Shown: positions 12,241-22,757 of the stretch, piece after piece
Numbering within the stretch: the stretch's first letter is position 1
Layout: each line of letters starts with the position of its first letter
Source: Calamus simplicifolius
Lineage: Eukaryota > Streptophyta > Magnoliopsida > Arecales > Arecaceae
Direction: 5' to 3'
Assembly (NCBI GenBank): GCA_900491605.1
Contig: UESW01003902.1
Location: 1 to 64,000 of the forward strand
Length of the DNA stretch: 64,000 bases
Position numbers and translations under genes: made by a program
Notes under the pieces: model-generated
Database searches by the model: none
What the model saw: only the letters and a program-made list of their open reading frames with translations
Told to the model about the DNA's origin: nothing

Positions 12241-12577
12241 TAAATGTACTTATCAACTTGAAGAGCTAATCCTAAAGTAGCTTCTTTCTTTAATGAATGC
12301 AATAAATACATATATTTGAGTACATCTAGCCTGTGCCGCATGATTCAATCTAGCACAGAATTACTATCCAATCTAGCCATGCCATTCACGCGGTTATTTT
12401 GAAGCCTTGGACAGAATCGTCGGATCTGAATCGTAGGGGTGGAATTCTTAAGGAGCAAATATCATGTCGCTGGAAATATATCGGACTTTAGCTTGGTTCT
12501 TTTCTAAATCTTGACAAGGGTTAAGTAATTAAAGCAAAAAAAAAAGGTTTTATTTACAGTCTTGAGAATAATTCTCT

Positions 12578-12585
12578 CTATAAAT
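12578..12585 (+). promoter_or_regulatory. Candidate TATA box of the host-like gene
   Basis: CTATAAAT lies about 80 bases upstream of the ATG at 12665, with a pyrimidine-rich leader between them. The position suits a plant core promoter, but the motif is short. Confidence 0.4.
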
Positions 12586-12635
12586 CTACCGATCTTGCGC
12601 CAAACTGGAACGCATCGCTCTCCCGCACCCCCCCC

Positions 12636-12664
12636 CTCTCTCTCTCTCTCTCTCTCTTTCTCTC
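12636..12664 (+). repeat. CT microsatellite in the 5' leader
   Basis: A (CT)n tract runs up to the ATG of the gene at 12665. A shorter one occupies the same place before the paralog ATG at 24884, so it predates the duplication. CT tracts are common in plant 5' leaders. Confidence 0.85.
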
Positions 12665-13417
12665 ATGTCTCCCAAGAAGAAGAGCAGAGGCCACCAGCCC
12701 AAGAGTCCGGATCGGCCCCCGGCGTCGGACCCCAGCCCCACCACGACCTCTTCAGCCACCTCCGCTTGCCCCGGCGGTACCGCCACAGCCTCCCTTCTTC
12801 CATCTTCTGCCCTACCTTCCGCCCCACCAACCATCGCCACCACCACCCAGCCTGTCCAGCCGGCGCCCCTTCCGCCTCCCTCCTCGGCGCCGCCCCTATC
12901 CATCCAAGAAACCCATCAAGAACGCATCTCTGGCACCTCGGAAGGAAGAACTACCACCAGCAGCAGCGACTCCGGCGGCCCATCGACCGCACCCTCTGCG
13001 TTGGCCGCGAGCACGAGCACTCGGTCAGTCGACTCAGTCCTGCCCATCATAGAAGACCTCATGTTTCGCATCGTTCCTGAGTTCGTTTCCTCAATGGTGG
13101 CGATGCAAAGCATGAAGAAATCGGACATAGAGATGTTGAACGAGATTGTCTCGAAGATTGGCTCGCATCTCGGCCCGACGGATTTGGAGCTCGAGACCTT
13201 TCGGGGAGTGGCAGAGAAGGAGCTGAAGGCGGCGTCGGATTCCCTGTACAACATGGAGAAGCTGCAGGCCGGGGCTGAGGCGGTTGCGAAGCTGTTGGCG
13301 GAGAAATATAAGCGGGATGGAAGCGGTGACTCTTGCGGCGATTCCAAGCGGGAAGGTGGCGGCCCGGACAGCGGAAGCGGTGGTGGTGATTCCGAAGGAG
13401 GTGGAGTTTGTGTTTGA
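12665..13417 (+). CDS. Uncharacterised low-complexity/helical protein, host-like gene copy 1
   Basis: This is a 250-residue ORF of unrecognised family. Residues 1-20 are basic (SPKKKSRG), possibly a nuclear signal. Residues 20-125 are rich in Pro, Ser, Thr and Ala and look disordered. Residues 125-222 are the likely folded part: helical and Leu/Glu/Lys-rich, beginning VLPIIEDLMFRIVPEF and ending VAKLLAEKYKRDG. The C-terminus is Gly/Ser-rich and ends GGGVCV. The ATG is the first after a CT-rich leader and a candidate TATA box. A diverged copy with similar flanks is at 24884-30432, and conservation of the C-terminus there suggests the frame was real. There are no transposon motifs. It may be one exon of a larger gene. 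Confidence 0.5.
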   Translation: MSPKKKSRGHQPKSPDRPPASDPSPTTTSSATSACPGGTATASLLPSSALPSAPPTIATTTQPVQPAPLPPPSSAPPLSIQETHQERISGTSEGRTTTSSSDSGGPSTAPSALAASTSTRSVDSVLPIIEDLMFRIVPEFVSSMVAMQSMKKSDIEMLNEIVSKIGSHLGPTDLELETFRGVAEKELKAASDSLYNMEKLQAGAEAVAKLLAEKYKRDGSGDSCGDSKREGGGPDSGSGGGDSEGGGVCV

Positions 13418-14878
13418 ACGCTAGGCCCGACATGCTTACGAGGTTCAGAAGGTGATTAGATGCTGTTCAATTCTTTCTTCGCTGTGCTGTGATTTGGAGG
13501 AGCTAGCTGTCTGCATCGTTGCGAGTTGCTCACTCTTTGGTCATACGACTGAGTAATCATGAGACATTGATCTTGTTCTTGATCTTGGGATCTGAGTTCT
13601 TCATGAAAGATTTCGTCTTTAATAACCAGTACAAATTTTTCTTCTGATATATTAATTTGGACGTCGAATTCGAATACACGGCTCTCTCTCTCTCATAAAA
13701 TATCAAGGGGGTTTAATTAAACTGATGCAGTAGTGCTCTCGTTCTTGAGCTCGGGTACGTTAAATATATGATAAGCTATAACATACGTTACCTTCCCTCT
13801 ACGTACATATAAAATTCCTGGTTCTATTGCTCTGAGACTGTTCTCAGGGCATAGCTAAGTTGGTTGTGAACCATGGAATATTTTGCTTGCGCTCTCGTGC
13901 CATTCCCATGTTATTATTATGACGATTTCTAAGTTTCATCATGTATTGAACCATATATATAAAAGATACTACCAAGTTGAAAAGCACTCACCATCCAGAT
14001 TTCTTGACTGTTACTGTTAAAAGGAAGACAAACATAACAGCCGATATGATTCAAGTGTGTTTTGAAATGATTTAAGAAGTGCAAACATCATCTGTGCGAT
14101 GATAAAGCATGAGGAGAAAGCTAGATAGGATTTGGCATATTAACTTAGCTGATGCCTTTTGTTTTTGGTTCTCATACGAGAGCTAATCCATGATTTAATC
14201 ATAGCTAGCGTACGTCGGTGCAGCGACTGTTTGAGAAACAAAAATATTTCTGAAAAGATGCATGCCTGTTGAGCATAATGTTATTATCATTTCTGCTAGG
14301 AAAAAAATAACACAGCATACAAAATGACATTATCATTATTTTATAGAGGTAACCATACATATATATATATATATCATTTTCTTAGTTAATTTAATTGATA
14401 ATGAATCGTCAGTCCTTAGCATCGATCTGTTGGAAAATTGGAGACTGATTTTGTAATATCTTAGTATCTATTCTAGAATTAATGAGAGATCAAAAACTAT
14501 TTAAAAATATTTAATCAAAAATTTAACTTCCAAGCAATTACCATTTTCAGATTTATTTTTTTATCACCATTTTATTTTATTTTGAACCATTTTAAAGCCT
14601 TTAAAAAGATTTTTTTAAAAAGATATAAAAAGTTAATAAAAATGTTTTGATAATTTTGACATTAGAACCGATTCCTTGTCTGAAATCTTCAGCCCCTTTT
14701 TTAGTTTTAATTTTGTAAACTATTTATTGGCCTTTGCTTAATTTTAATAAGAACTAACACGTTTTGGTAGAGTATGGCCCTCATATATTTGTGATTTATT
14801 CTCTCAATGTTATTAATTTTAAATATATTAAAGAATCAATAGCATTTTCTAGGTATTTCTTATAGAAAGTGACCTTGG
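13418..14878. other. Intergenic sequence after the host-like gene
   Basis: The first ~200 bases are partly shared with the region after the paralog (30433-30636 and just beyond 62089), so they are probably the 3' untranslated region and downstream flank. The rest is AT-rich with a TA microsatellite near 14360. I see no gene, RNA or transposon signature. Confidence 0.6.
14358..14374. repeat. TA dinucleotide microsatellite
   Basis: An AT/TA run lies in AT-rich intergenic sequence. Confidence 0.8.
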
Positions 14879-14883
14879 CAAAG
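14879..14883. other. Putative target-site duplication CAAAG, left of the second 5' LTR
   Basis: CAAAG directly precedes the TGTAAACC start of the LTR at 14884 and matches the pentamer that follows the 3' LTR at 6540. Confidence 0.55.
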
Positions 14884-15697
14884 TGTAAACCCCATGGATC
14901 GCGTGAGGGCAAACATGGATCGCGTGAGAGGGAAAGTCTTTCCTCCGTGCATGATTTCAGGGAAGGCACCGTCCTCTGTCCCCTCCCCTCACCATAATAA
15001 AAAGGGGAGGGTCACCTCGTCGCTGTGCCTCTTTTCCCATTCAAGGAAAGAAGGTAAGAAAAGACGAGAGAGAATGAGAGAGAGACTATGAGGGAGATAG
15101 AGAGGGGCAGCATTTTGCTGCTCCCATGTCCATGTCGGACACCTCGAGCGACCGGAGGCCCGGCTGAAGGCGACCGAGGAGGGGAAGAAAGAGCGGGAGC
15201 AGCCCTCCTCTACAGTGGGAGCCGGTTTGGCTCCCACATTCATTCGGGCTCGGCAGTGCCCAGGCCATGGGCGGCGGCCCCCATCGATGCCGAGGAGGCG
15301 TCTGGTGGGGTCCGGCCGGCCTCCCCTAGCCAACCTCGCCTTCGCCCAAGGAGGAGGTGACGCGGGAGAAACAGGGGAAAGAAAGAAAGAAAGAACGAAA
15401 GAAAGAGAGAAGGGGGAGGTGGCCGGCGGTGGCGACTGGCGCGGGGCTAGTCGCCAGTGGTTGTCCGAACCCTTGGGAGGGGCTGGCGGTGGCTTTAGGC
15501 TGTCGGCCACTCTCCACTCCCCCTTGTTCAGGTGAACCAGGGGAGGAAGAAAGGAAAGAGAGAGAGGAAAGAAAAAGGGAGGGGCTAGGCCTAGGTTCGA
15601 CCCAACCCAGTTATCCCTTTTGGGCTAATTTTTTGGGTCCCAAATCGGGCTAGGCCCAATGAAAGGAAGATGGGGTTTGGATCCGTGTTGATCCTAG

Positions 15698-16349
15698 CAT
15701 AGTTGTCAAAACTAGATCGGACAGGCAAATTGGACAGGTTGAATCGAGACCTGAAGGCCCAGCCGATCCGATTCTAACATAAAACTGAATGTGTAAAACA
15801 TGCAAAATAACCTGGTTAACTCATCCGGTTCACCCGTGAACCGGTCAACCTGATCAGAATCGGATCATGGGTTTATCAATGCGGTTTCAAATTCTCCAGT
15901 GTTTCAAATTTCGAGAGTTTATGGCAACATTTTCTTCATTGGAATGATCATAAGTTTTATGGAGAAAGAAAAGGAGATCATGCAAAAAGAGCATTGATGA
16001 GAGGAGAGTAAAAAAAGAAAAAAGGGTAAAAATATGAAACTTTATGAGAATTAGATAATTTTTAGAAGAAAAAGTTATATCAGACTAAATGGGTACGCAG
16101 ATTAAAAGTAAGCAAATTTTAGATTTTAAATAAGATACCAAAAAAGTTTTTTTTCTGAAAAGAAGAAGATTGTTAAAATTAGTATTCATGTATCCATTTT
16201 ATTAAAAATTAATTTTTATTAATATAAATATAATTTTATATTAAAATAATTGAATCGATGGTTCAATCGATGACCCGATGGTTGAACCAGTGATTCAGTG
16301 ACCCGAGCCCTTAGCTGGGTCAATGTCCGAGCTGGGTCTGACAACTATG
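15698..16349. mobile_element. MITE-like insertion inside the LTR, copy 2
   Basis: This 652-bp copy starts CATAGTTGTCA and ends TGACAACTATG, a perfect 11-bp terminal inverted repeat. It is flanked by TCCTAG on both sides. It occupies the same site as the insertion at 522-1236 and is homologous throughout, so both descend from one insertion event. Confidence 0.8.
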
Positions 16350-16790
16350 GGTCCTAGTTTCTTGCAGTATTTTTATTTTCTCATTTATTATGGAGATATT
16401 CAAGCCCCAATTTGGCCCTAGGATTAGACTGGGTAGAGTTTAAAAGTTATTTTGATATGTTAAATTTTGGGATTTATGAATTTGTAAAACTAAGTTGTAG
16501 GTACCCAAGCATCTAAATAGCTGATTTACATTTTGGATTAGCGCCAGAAGGTAAGTAAGTCATTTATCATGATTTTTATGAGTAAGTAAGCCAATTATCA
16601 TGATTTTTATGAATTATTAAAGTATAGAAATTATGGATTTAAATGTTTTTTAAAAATAAAAAATGAATTTAATACTAATAGTATGTTGTTATGCTTTTGG
16701 CAACAATACATGCTATTTTGTAAATGTGACATGAAAATAATATTTTATGAATATGCTATTATGTGTCACTACGGTCTACTATGACATGAC

Positions 16791-17052
16791 ATGATATGTT
16801 ACATGACTCTAGTTAAACGGGACCTACCCTCCACAGGGCGAATATGTGGACACATCCCTGAGTGTGCTGTGATAGGATATAGCATGATATACTCTATGAC
16901 TCCGGTTAAACGGGACCCATCCTCCACAGGATGAATATGTGGAGGATACACATTCCTGGAATGTGCTGTGACAGGATACAGCATGATATGCTACATGACT
17001 TCGATTCATCAGGACCCATCTTCACAGGGCAAATATGTGGAGGACACACCCG
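16791..17052 (+). repeat. Three-copy ~94-bp tandem repeat in LTR copy 3
   Basis: This is the same LTR-internal triplicate as at 1737 and 5701. Confidence 0.7.
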
Positions 17053-17628
17053 AGGGGTATTCTATTTACGTGAACATAGTGTTGACCGTGGAACATTGGT
17101 ATAAAATAAATTTATATGCTATTTATAATGGTACAATGGTTTTGATCTGAAATTGTATTTTGAAATGCTATATGGCAATAGCTTCCAAAATTACTTTGAG
17201 CATGCGATATGCATGTCTTGATAACACGATAAAATATATTTAATATTTGGAAGCTTGATATGTCTTTTTACATATAAAAATCTAAAATAATTATATTATA
17301 TTATAGTAGGCTTACTTACTGAGTGTGAGCTCATTTAAATCTCACAATATTTTTTAGAGCCACAAGACTGAAGAACAGGATATGAGGTATTTGGAGCTTC
17401 TATCAATGTAATTTAGATCCAACATTTTGTTGTAGCCCCATTGATTTATGTACGACGGGCATGAAGCCCAAAACTTATTAGTATGAGTTGTATTAAGGTT
17501 ATTGATTTTGAATGACATAGAGGTATTATCCTTACTTGTATAAATTGGACTGCTACAGGATGCCTTGCATGCCAAGCATGTGGCGGGTTGCCACCCCTGG
17601 GCCACCATATCGGGTCTGGGGCATGACA

Positions 17629-18462
17629 GCTTTTATGGTATCAGAGCCACGCACCAGTCAGAAGTGCAGGAGCTAAGTGCCATATAGGGCAAAGTGCTAC
17701 ATTGATGGGAGCCACCTCTTGAGCCTGTGGGGGCCACCTCTAGAGTCCCGCAAGTGCAAGAGCTAAGTGCTACATAGGGCAAAGTGTTACATTGATAGGA
17801 GCCACCTCTTGAGCCTAGGGGTGCTACCTCTAAAGTCCTGCCTGCCTGGTTTGGCTTAGGGATAAATACTTGATTGACTCTAGGCGAAACACTAAGAAGA
17901 CATTGGGAGGGTAATAACTCTAAAGTTTGCGACATGATGAGGGTTTCTAGTTTGATGACCCAGGCCAGCCAGAAGGCCAAAAGGCTTCTGAAGGTCCTGG
18001 CTATGTGGGCTTGGTTGGGAATAGCCAACAATAGTTTCAAACCCTTAAAGAACATGGGTACATAAACTTTAATTTAATATGCAATACAAGGTAGATGAAT
18101 ATATGAAATATAATGCAGCAGTTGAAAGTGCAATTGATGACAAATGTGACTAAAATAACATATGCATTTTCATATTTTGATTAAGTAGATGTTTGAATTT
18201 TGAATTATTAAATATCAATTTTAATGCGGATGTATATAGTATTTTGTTAGTAGAACTTACATTGCTGATATTGTAAGTTTAAAATTATGAGTTGATCTGA
18301 TAGTTATATAGATGATTGAGTTGATGATATTTTGGTAATGAAGTAATTGACTACATATTTTAGATCAATTATAATTGAGTACTCATTAAAATTAAATTTG
18401 AGTCTAGATGAATAAGTATATATAGTAGAGGACTTGCATTATTGAAATTGCATGTTCAAAAT
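17629..18462 (+). mobile_element. Leader fragment of the second Tekay/Del-like copy
   Basis: The sequence is homologous to 2573-3405, including the primer site TGGTATCAGAGCCA at 17636-17649 and a doubled block containing AAGTGCTACATTGATGGGAG. Homology ends abruptly near 18462. The rest of the element and its 3' LTR are missing. Confidence 0.75.
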
Positions 18463-18766
18463 AGTGGGTGATAGCAAAACATCAATCAAATCCAAAGAAA
18501 CATAATGCTAGAATGTGAGTATGTTAGATGTAGATCCAATCTTGTAAGATCCGGCCACAAATCTGATAACACCATTCGAGTTGCTTTTTATTCAATTTCA
18601 AGTTTTATGTAGTTGATTTACTTAGAATTTGTTTTCGCAAATGTATATTAAATAACTCTAGAGTAAAATTGTTTGTGATTGGCTACCTCTTCCACCATTT
18701 TGCTCAAAATGAATATTTTTATGCTTGCTGTATGATTCCATGACTAATTTTATGTGCATTAAGAAA
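18463..18766. other. Unassigned AT-rich spacer
   Basis: This lies between the truncated Tekay leader and the first recognisable LINE sequence. I see no coding or repeat signature. Confidence 0.5.
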
Positions 18767-19517
18767 GTAGGATCCAAATTCCCTACTTGGAAAGGGAACT
18801 GTTTGTTGATTAGAGGTAAACTTACTTTGATTAACTTCCTATTCTCTCTGCACTTTCTTCCTATCTTATCTCCATTTTCAAAATTCTTAGTTGGGTAATG
18901 ACTAGAATCGATAAGCTCAGAAAATCTTTCTTGTGGAAAGGTTGAGACTCTATCAGTGATTTCAATTTACTTAGTTAACTGGACTCTATGTGTAAAACTA
19001 AGAAAGATAGAGAACTAAGAATTAAGAACCTAAAGATTATGAGCAAAGCTCTTTTTGTAAAGTGGGCTTGGAAACTCATTAGTGGGACATTTTCTTTGTG
19101 AAAAAATCATATCAATCAAGCTTATTATTCTAAAAAAAGGTTAGGGATCCAAGTTAAAAAAAGTCTCCTATGTTTTTTCAACAATTTAAAAATATGTCAA
19201 TTGGTCTCTTTAAAGATGTTGGAATTATACTTCCTTTAGATGGAAAAATGGAGACTAATCCACTTTTGGGAGGATACTTTAATTTGCACCACTCATATTT
19301 GTAACCTCCTTCTAGATCTCTTTCTTAGGACTCTCAAGCCAAATATTATAGTAAGAAAATGCTGAAGTTGGAGATCCTTGAGATAGAATCTTAAATTCTT
19401 AGGATCCCTTTCCTTCACATAGTAGGAGAAACTAACTGATCTTCTTGATATAGTCTTATCTATTATGCTTAATAAGATGGTGAATACCTCTATTTGAAAA
19501 CGTAATTATGATGGTAC
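18767..19517 (+). pseudogene. Old LINE (L1-type) fragment, left half
   Basis: Broken plus-strand reading gives the region after the reverse transcriptase palm of plant L1-type LINEs: a GKLTLIN-like block near 18820, RIDKLRKSFLWKG near 18910, and later GLFKDVGI and YDGT. Many stops interrupt it. The 5' part of the element is missing. The reading resumes at 22143 after removal of the minus-strand LINE inserted at 19518, which places that insertion inside the reverse-transcriptase-associated zinc-binding region. Confidence 0.65.
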
Positions 19518-19749
19518 TTTTTTTTGTACAAGCGGGTGATCACACCAATATAGGGTGAGTCAAACTCGATATGTCAGAGTACAAAATTTGAGTCAAAACA
19601 GTAGGGCAAGGATCTCCCTGCTTCTAACTCCAAAACCTAGAGTGAGCAACTACTCTGGCGACGATCCAGTCGGCTGCAGAATTTGTTCTCGATATATATG
19701 CCGAATCAAGGTACGCTGGGCCCCTGCAGGATAGACCGAATATTAAGAG

Positions 19750-19965
19750 TCAAGGGGTTGGAAGGCATACTATCACTGGGATTCTGTCGGAGCCAACGAT
19801 AATTGTGATAGAATCCCCCTCAATAATAAGGCACCGGGCACCCAGAACATGGATAGTACAGGAAATGCCCGTCCAAGCAGCAGACAATTCAGCTAGGGGC
19901 ACCGATGAATCAAGAAGGCCGAATCCACCAGCAGCCAGCAGCTCTCCGTTCAGCCCTCGAATCAC
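19750..19965 (-). pseudogene. LINE-1 RNase H domain
   Basis: The frame includes LNGELLAAGGFGLLDSS, an AELSAAWTGI block and IIEGDSITII. The acidic residues of AELSAAW and EGDS match the plant RNase H-like domain found at the C-terminus of L1-type LINEs. Further RNase H sequence lies upstream in a shifted frame (20003-20130, GLVKINFDGS-like). It is broken by frameshifts. Confidence 0.7.
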
Positions 19966-20235
19966 AAAAGCTGCCCCAGCAGATCTACCCCGAACACTAC
20001 CATCAAAGTTGATTTTGACAAACCCTAGAGGTGGGGGCTCCCAGGAAATAAAGACGTCCGCCGGTGCACTGCCAAGGCAGCATGGGAGCTCCAGTAGCCA
20101 GGGCTGTCAAAATCAAAACCATGTGATGGAAGGTATACTCTGATGCAGAAGAGAAAGCAGTCCTGACGATCCGACGGGGAGGAGTCGTCACATCAGTGAA
20201 GACAAGCTGGTTACGGGACAACCAGATCTGTATAG

Positions 20236-20553
20236 TCATATAAGCCCTCGCGGTAACCACCTGATGGGAACCCCTAACAAAATCCCTCCTGAGTAAACCC
20301 ATAAAGGAACTACAGGAGGAGTACCAACATCCCAAGACCGGTCACCTGACAGTTGCCATAACATCCTGGCTCTAGAGCAAATGAAGATAGCATGGTCAAC
20401 CGTCTCCTCATCAAGGCCACATAACGAAAAATAGCCTGAATACTCAACCCACGCCGGAGAGAAGGGAGCAAGTGGGTAGGCAGTTCCGAGCCATCTTCCA
20501 AATAAATAGATAGACCCTGGGGTGAATAGGGAGATGCCAGATCCAATCCACAT
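20236..20553 (-). pseudogene. LINE-1 zinc-binding reverse-transcriptase-associated region
   Basis: CGLDEETVDHAIFICSRARMLW matches the Cys/His pattern (C...H...C) of the zf-RVT region between the reverse transcriptase and RNase H of plant LINEs; only part of that line is diagnostic (ETVDHAIFIC). The preceding residues (a PYSPQG/FIWK-like segment) are in another frame. Non-functional fragment. Confidence 0.7.
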
Positions 20554-21496
20554 CCAACACCTACTGCACTTGAGGCCTATAAATCCTCAGAAGGTCCCTG
20601 ATCGGAGCCCGGGTCAAACAAGATATCTTCCACACTCTGGTGTCAGAAATATGACCCGACATCAAAGGAATGGCTAGAATACGGTGATAGAGCTCATCTC
20701 CAAAAAGACTGGAGAGTAAAGTGGTACTCCAAGCTGAACAGTCCTGATGATCAAGTCAGACACTCGCATACCACTAGGGATGGAAGTACTGATAAAGGTA
20801 GGCCATCCAGATAGTGGGAGGTATGTAATCCAAGATCCTAAACAACATCCACAGAAGCACCATCACAAATCATCCACGAGATGTGTTCAGAATATCCGGA
20901 GCATGCCGACATACCTTTCTCCAAAAGAAGGAAATCCCACAACTAGTAAAGGATCAACAGAGGAAGACTAGCCACCATATTTAGCATGCATAAAAGAACT
21001 CCACATACAGTGCGGATCAAGCAAAAATGAGTAGCATGCCTAGCTATCAATGCCTCCCTCCTCACAGTAAGGGACTGAATCCCCAATCCTCCCTTAAAAA
21101 GAGGTAGACAGACACTGTCCCAACCAACAAGGTGAATACCATGCCCCTCCTGCATCGAGGCCTAGAGAAAGTCCCTGAAATATCTCTCAATTTTCGCAGG
21201 CACAACAGTGGAATAGCCGCATTAGACAACAGATAGAGAGGAAGTGACGATAGTACATATCTCATATAGTGATTCTCGCCATCATAGAGAGACAGTAACC
21301 TGCCATCCATCCAACCGATCACGAACCCGTCTCACAAGATCACTAAAGTCAGAACTCCATGGCCTTCTCCCGGTAAAAGGAATCCCCAGATATTTAATCC
21401 GGTCTGCCATAACTAAGATACCCATAATTTGTGATATAGCTCCTTTCAGAGAAGGAGACGTTGAGGGGCTAAAGAAAATCAAGGATTTGGTCGGAT

Positions 21497-22130
21497 TCAC
21501 TTTTGACTAGAGGCCCAACAATAAGACCAAAGAATAGAGGCAAAAATGGTAGCATTCCGAACTGAAGCCTGTCCCAAAAGAATACAATCATCTGCAAACA
21601 TCAGGTGGGATAGCGAAGGTCCTCTGAGTCCCGCACTATAAGGAATAAGAGAATAGTCCAGCTGTGCTCGAGATAGAGCCCTCGATAAAGCATCCGCAGA
21701 GAGGATGAACAGAAACGATGAGAGGGGGCATCCCTGCCTCAAGCCAACCTCAGAATGAAAGAAATCAGTCTGACCCCCATTTACAAGGATAGAAAAAGAT
21801 GGGCGATAGACACAGGCCATGATCCAATCAATAAAAAGGTTCGTAAACCCAAACATGTCAAGAGTGCGACGCAGGAAATCCCAGCTCAGTCTATCATAAG
21901 CACGCTCCATATCTAGCTTCACAGCCAGAGCATTCCGACGAAGCTCGCTAAAGATCATGCATAAATTCCTGAGCCAGCAATGCATTATCAGTGATGCTAC
22001 GCTCTCTGAGGAAAGCCCCTTGCTCCGGAGAGATAAGCCAAGGTATCACCAGTTGCATACGGGAGACTAAGAGCCGCGCATGCAAACCTTATATAAGGTA
22101 GAAAAAGGCTGATAGGTCGGTAGTGGTAGG
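21497..22130 (-). pseudogene. LINE-1 reverse transcriptase
   Basis: The 162-residue frame at 21985-21497 contains KLDMERAYDRLSWDFL, GLRQGCPLSSFLFIL and the catalytic box LMFADDCILLG, all hallmarks of non-LTR reverse transcriptase. The enzyme primes cDNA synthesis on nicked chromosomal DNA. Upstream, in a shifted frame to 22130, ISPEQGAFLRERSITDN and a YQPFSTLYKVC-like block extend the domain toward its start. The start of the element is lost. The copy contains frameshifts and is inactive. Confidence 0.88.
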
Positions 22131-22142
22131 GACTGGTACTTT

Positions 22143-22757
22143 ATTCGTTAACTCTTTCTATAACTTCTAAATTATGAAGTATTTTTTGGCCATATTTCAT
22201 AACGAAGGCTTTTGTTCTGATAAAACTAAAGTTTTCTTTTCTTGCCTTTTAAGTATGAGCGTCACAGGTGAGATGTTAGGAAAAAAAGGAAGTCCATTAG
22301 CTCAAAATACCCTTATGGTGGAGCTTAGTCAGAATTTACTTCTCATCTTTTTCTTCAATGCATTTTTCTAAAAAAAATGTATATGCTACAGCATTAAATC
22401 AATTCTAATTTCTCATAAGGCTAAGAAGTCGACATAACCTCTAGGCAACATAGAATTGTGGGCTAGCCTATAATAATCGACTCTTAATACAATACGGTGA
22501 CATATTTGGAAGAAAAAAAATATTAAAATTTTTATATTTAAATCCACTTTAGTAGCAACTATTTCTTTAAAAATATTATATTGCTATACAACTCTTAAAA
22601 TTCTATCCTTTTTAACAATATTGATGCCTCATAATCAAGCCAAATTCTCTCATTTTTTGTTAATTTTCTTTTAAATCATTTTCTCTATATTCTTTCCTTC
22701 TTTTTCTATCTATAGCTAAGTAGCTAACTTCTAGTTAGCTTCTCTTTTCTTTTCTTT
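22143..22757 (+). pseudogene. Old LINE (L1-type) fragment, right half and 3' UTR-like tail
   Basis: This continues the plus-strand LINE interrupted at 19518. Readings such as FVNSFYNF near 22150, VTGEMLGKKG near 22260 and a FFFNAFF segment near 22350 match the zinc-binding region that follows the reverse transcriptase. After about 22500 the sequence is T-rich, with the GCTAACTTCTAGTTAGCTTC motif often seen at LINE 3' ends. No intact frame remains. Confidence 0.55.

Larger units (their letters stand above)
14884..17628 (+). mobile_element. 5' LTR of the Tekay/Del-like element, copy 2 (with MITE)
   Basis: This is a complete 2745-bp LTR from TGTAAACC to GCATGACA, followed by an intact primer binding site, so it is a 5' LTR. 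It contains the MITE at 15698-16349; without it the length is about 2.09 kb. It shares the MITE and several LTR-internal variants with 1-2572 and not with 4367-6540. Confidence 0.85.
19518..22136 (-). mobile_element. LINE (L1-type), minus strand, 5'-truncated, LINE-1
   Basis: The T run at 19518-19525 is the poly(A) tail read from the other strand. The body extends right to about 22136, where reverse transcriptase homology starts in mid-domain, so the copy is 5'-truncated. TGGTACTTT is found at 19512-19520 and again at 22134-22142, a 9-bp target duplication overlapping the tail. Three domains are visible in order (reverse transcriptase, zinc-binding, RNase H). The element lies in an older plus-strand LINE. 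Confidence 0.8.

Noticed and set aside
12586..12903. Gly/Arg/Glu-rich minus-strand ORF opposite the host-like gene (also 24850-25071)
   Set aside because: It is the reverse of a Pro/Ser/Thr-rich coding stretch, with no independent signals.
12562..13080. Alternative 172-residue frame overlapping the host-like gene
   Set aside because: It is a GC-rich shadow frame running through the CT leader. It is not preserved in copy 2, whereas the 12665 frame is.
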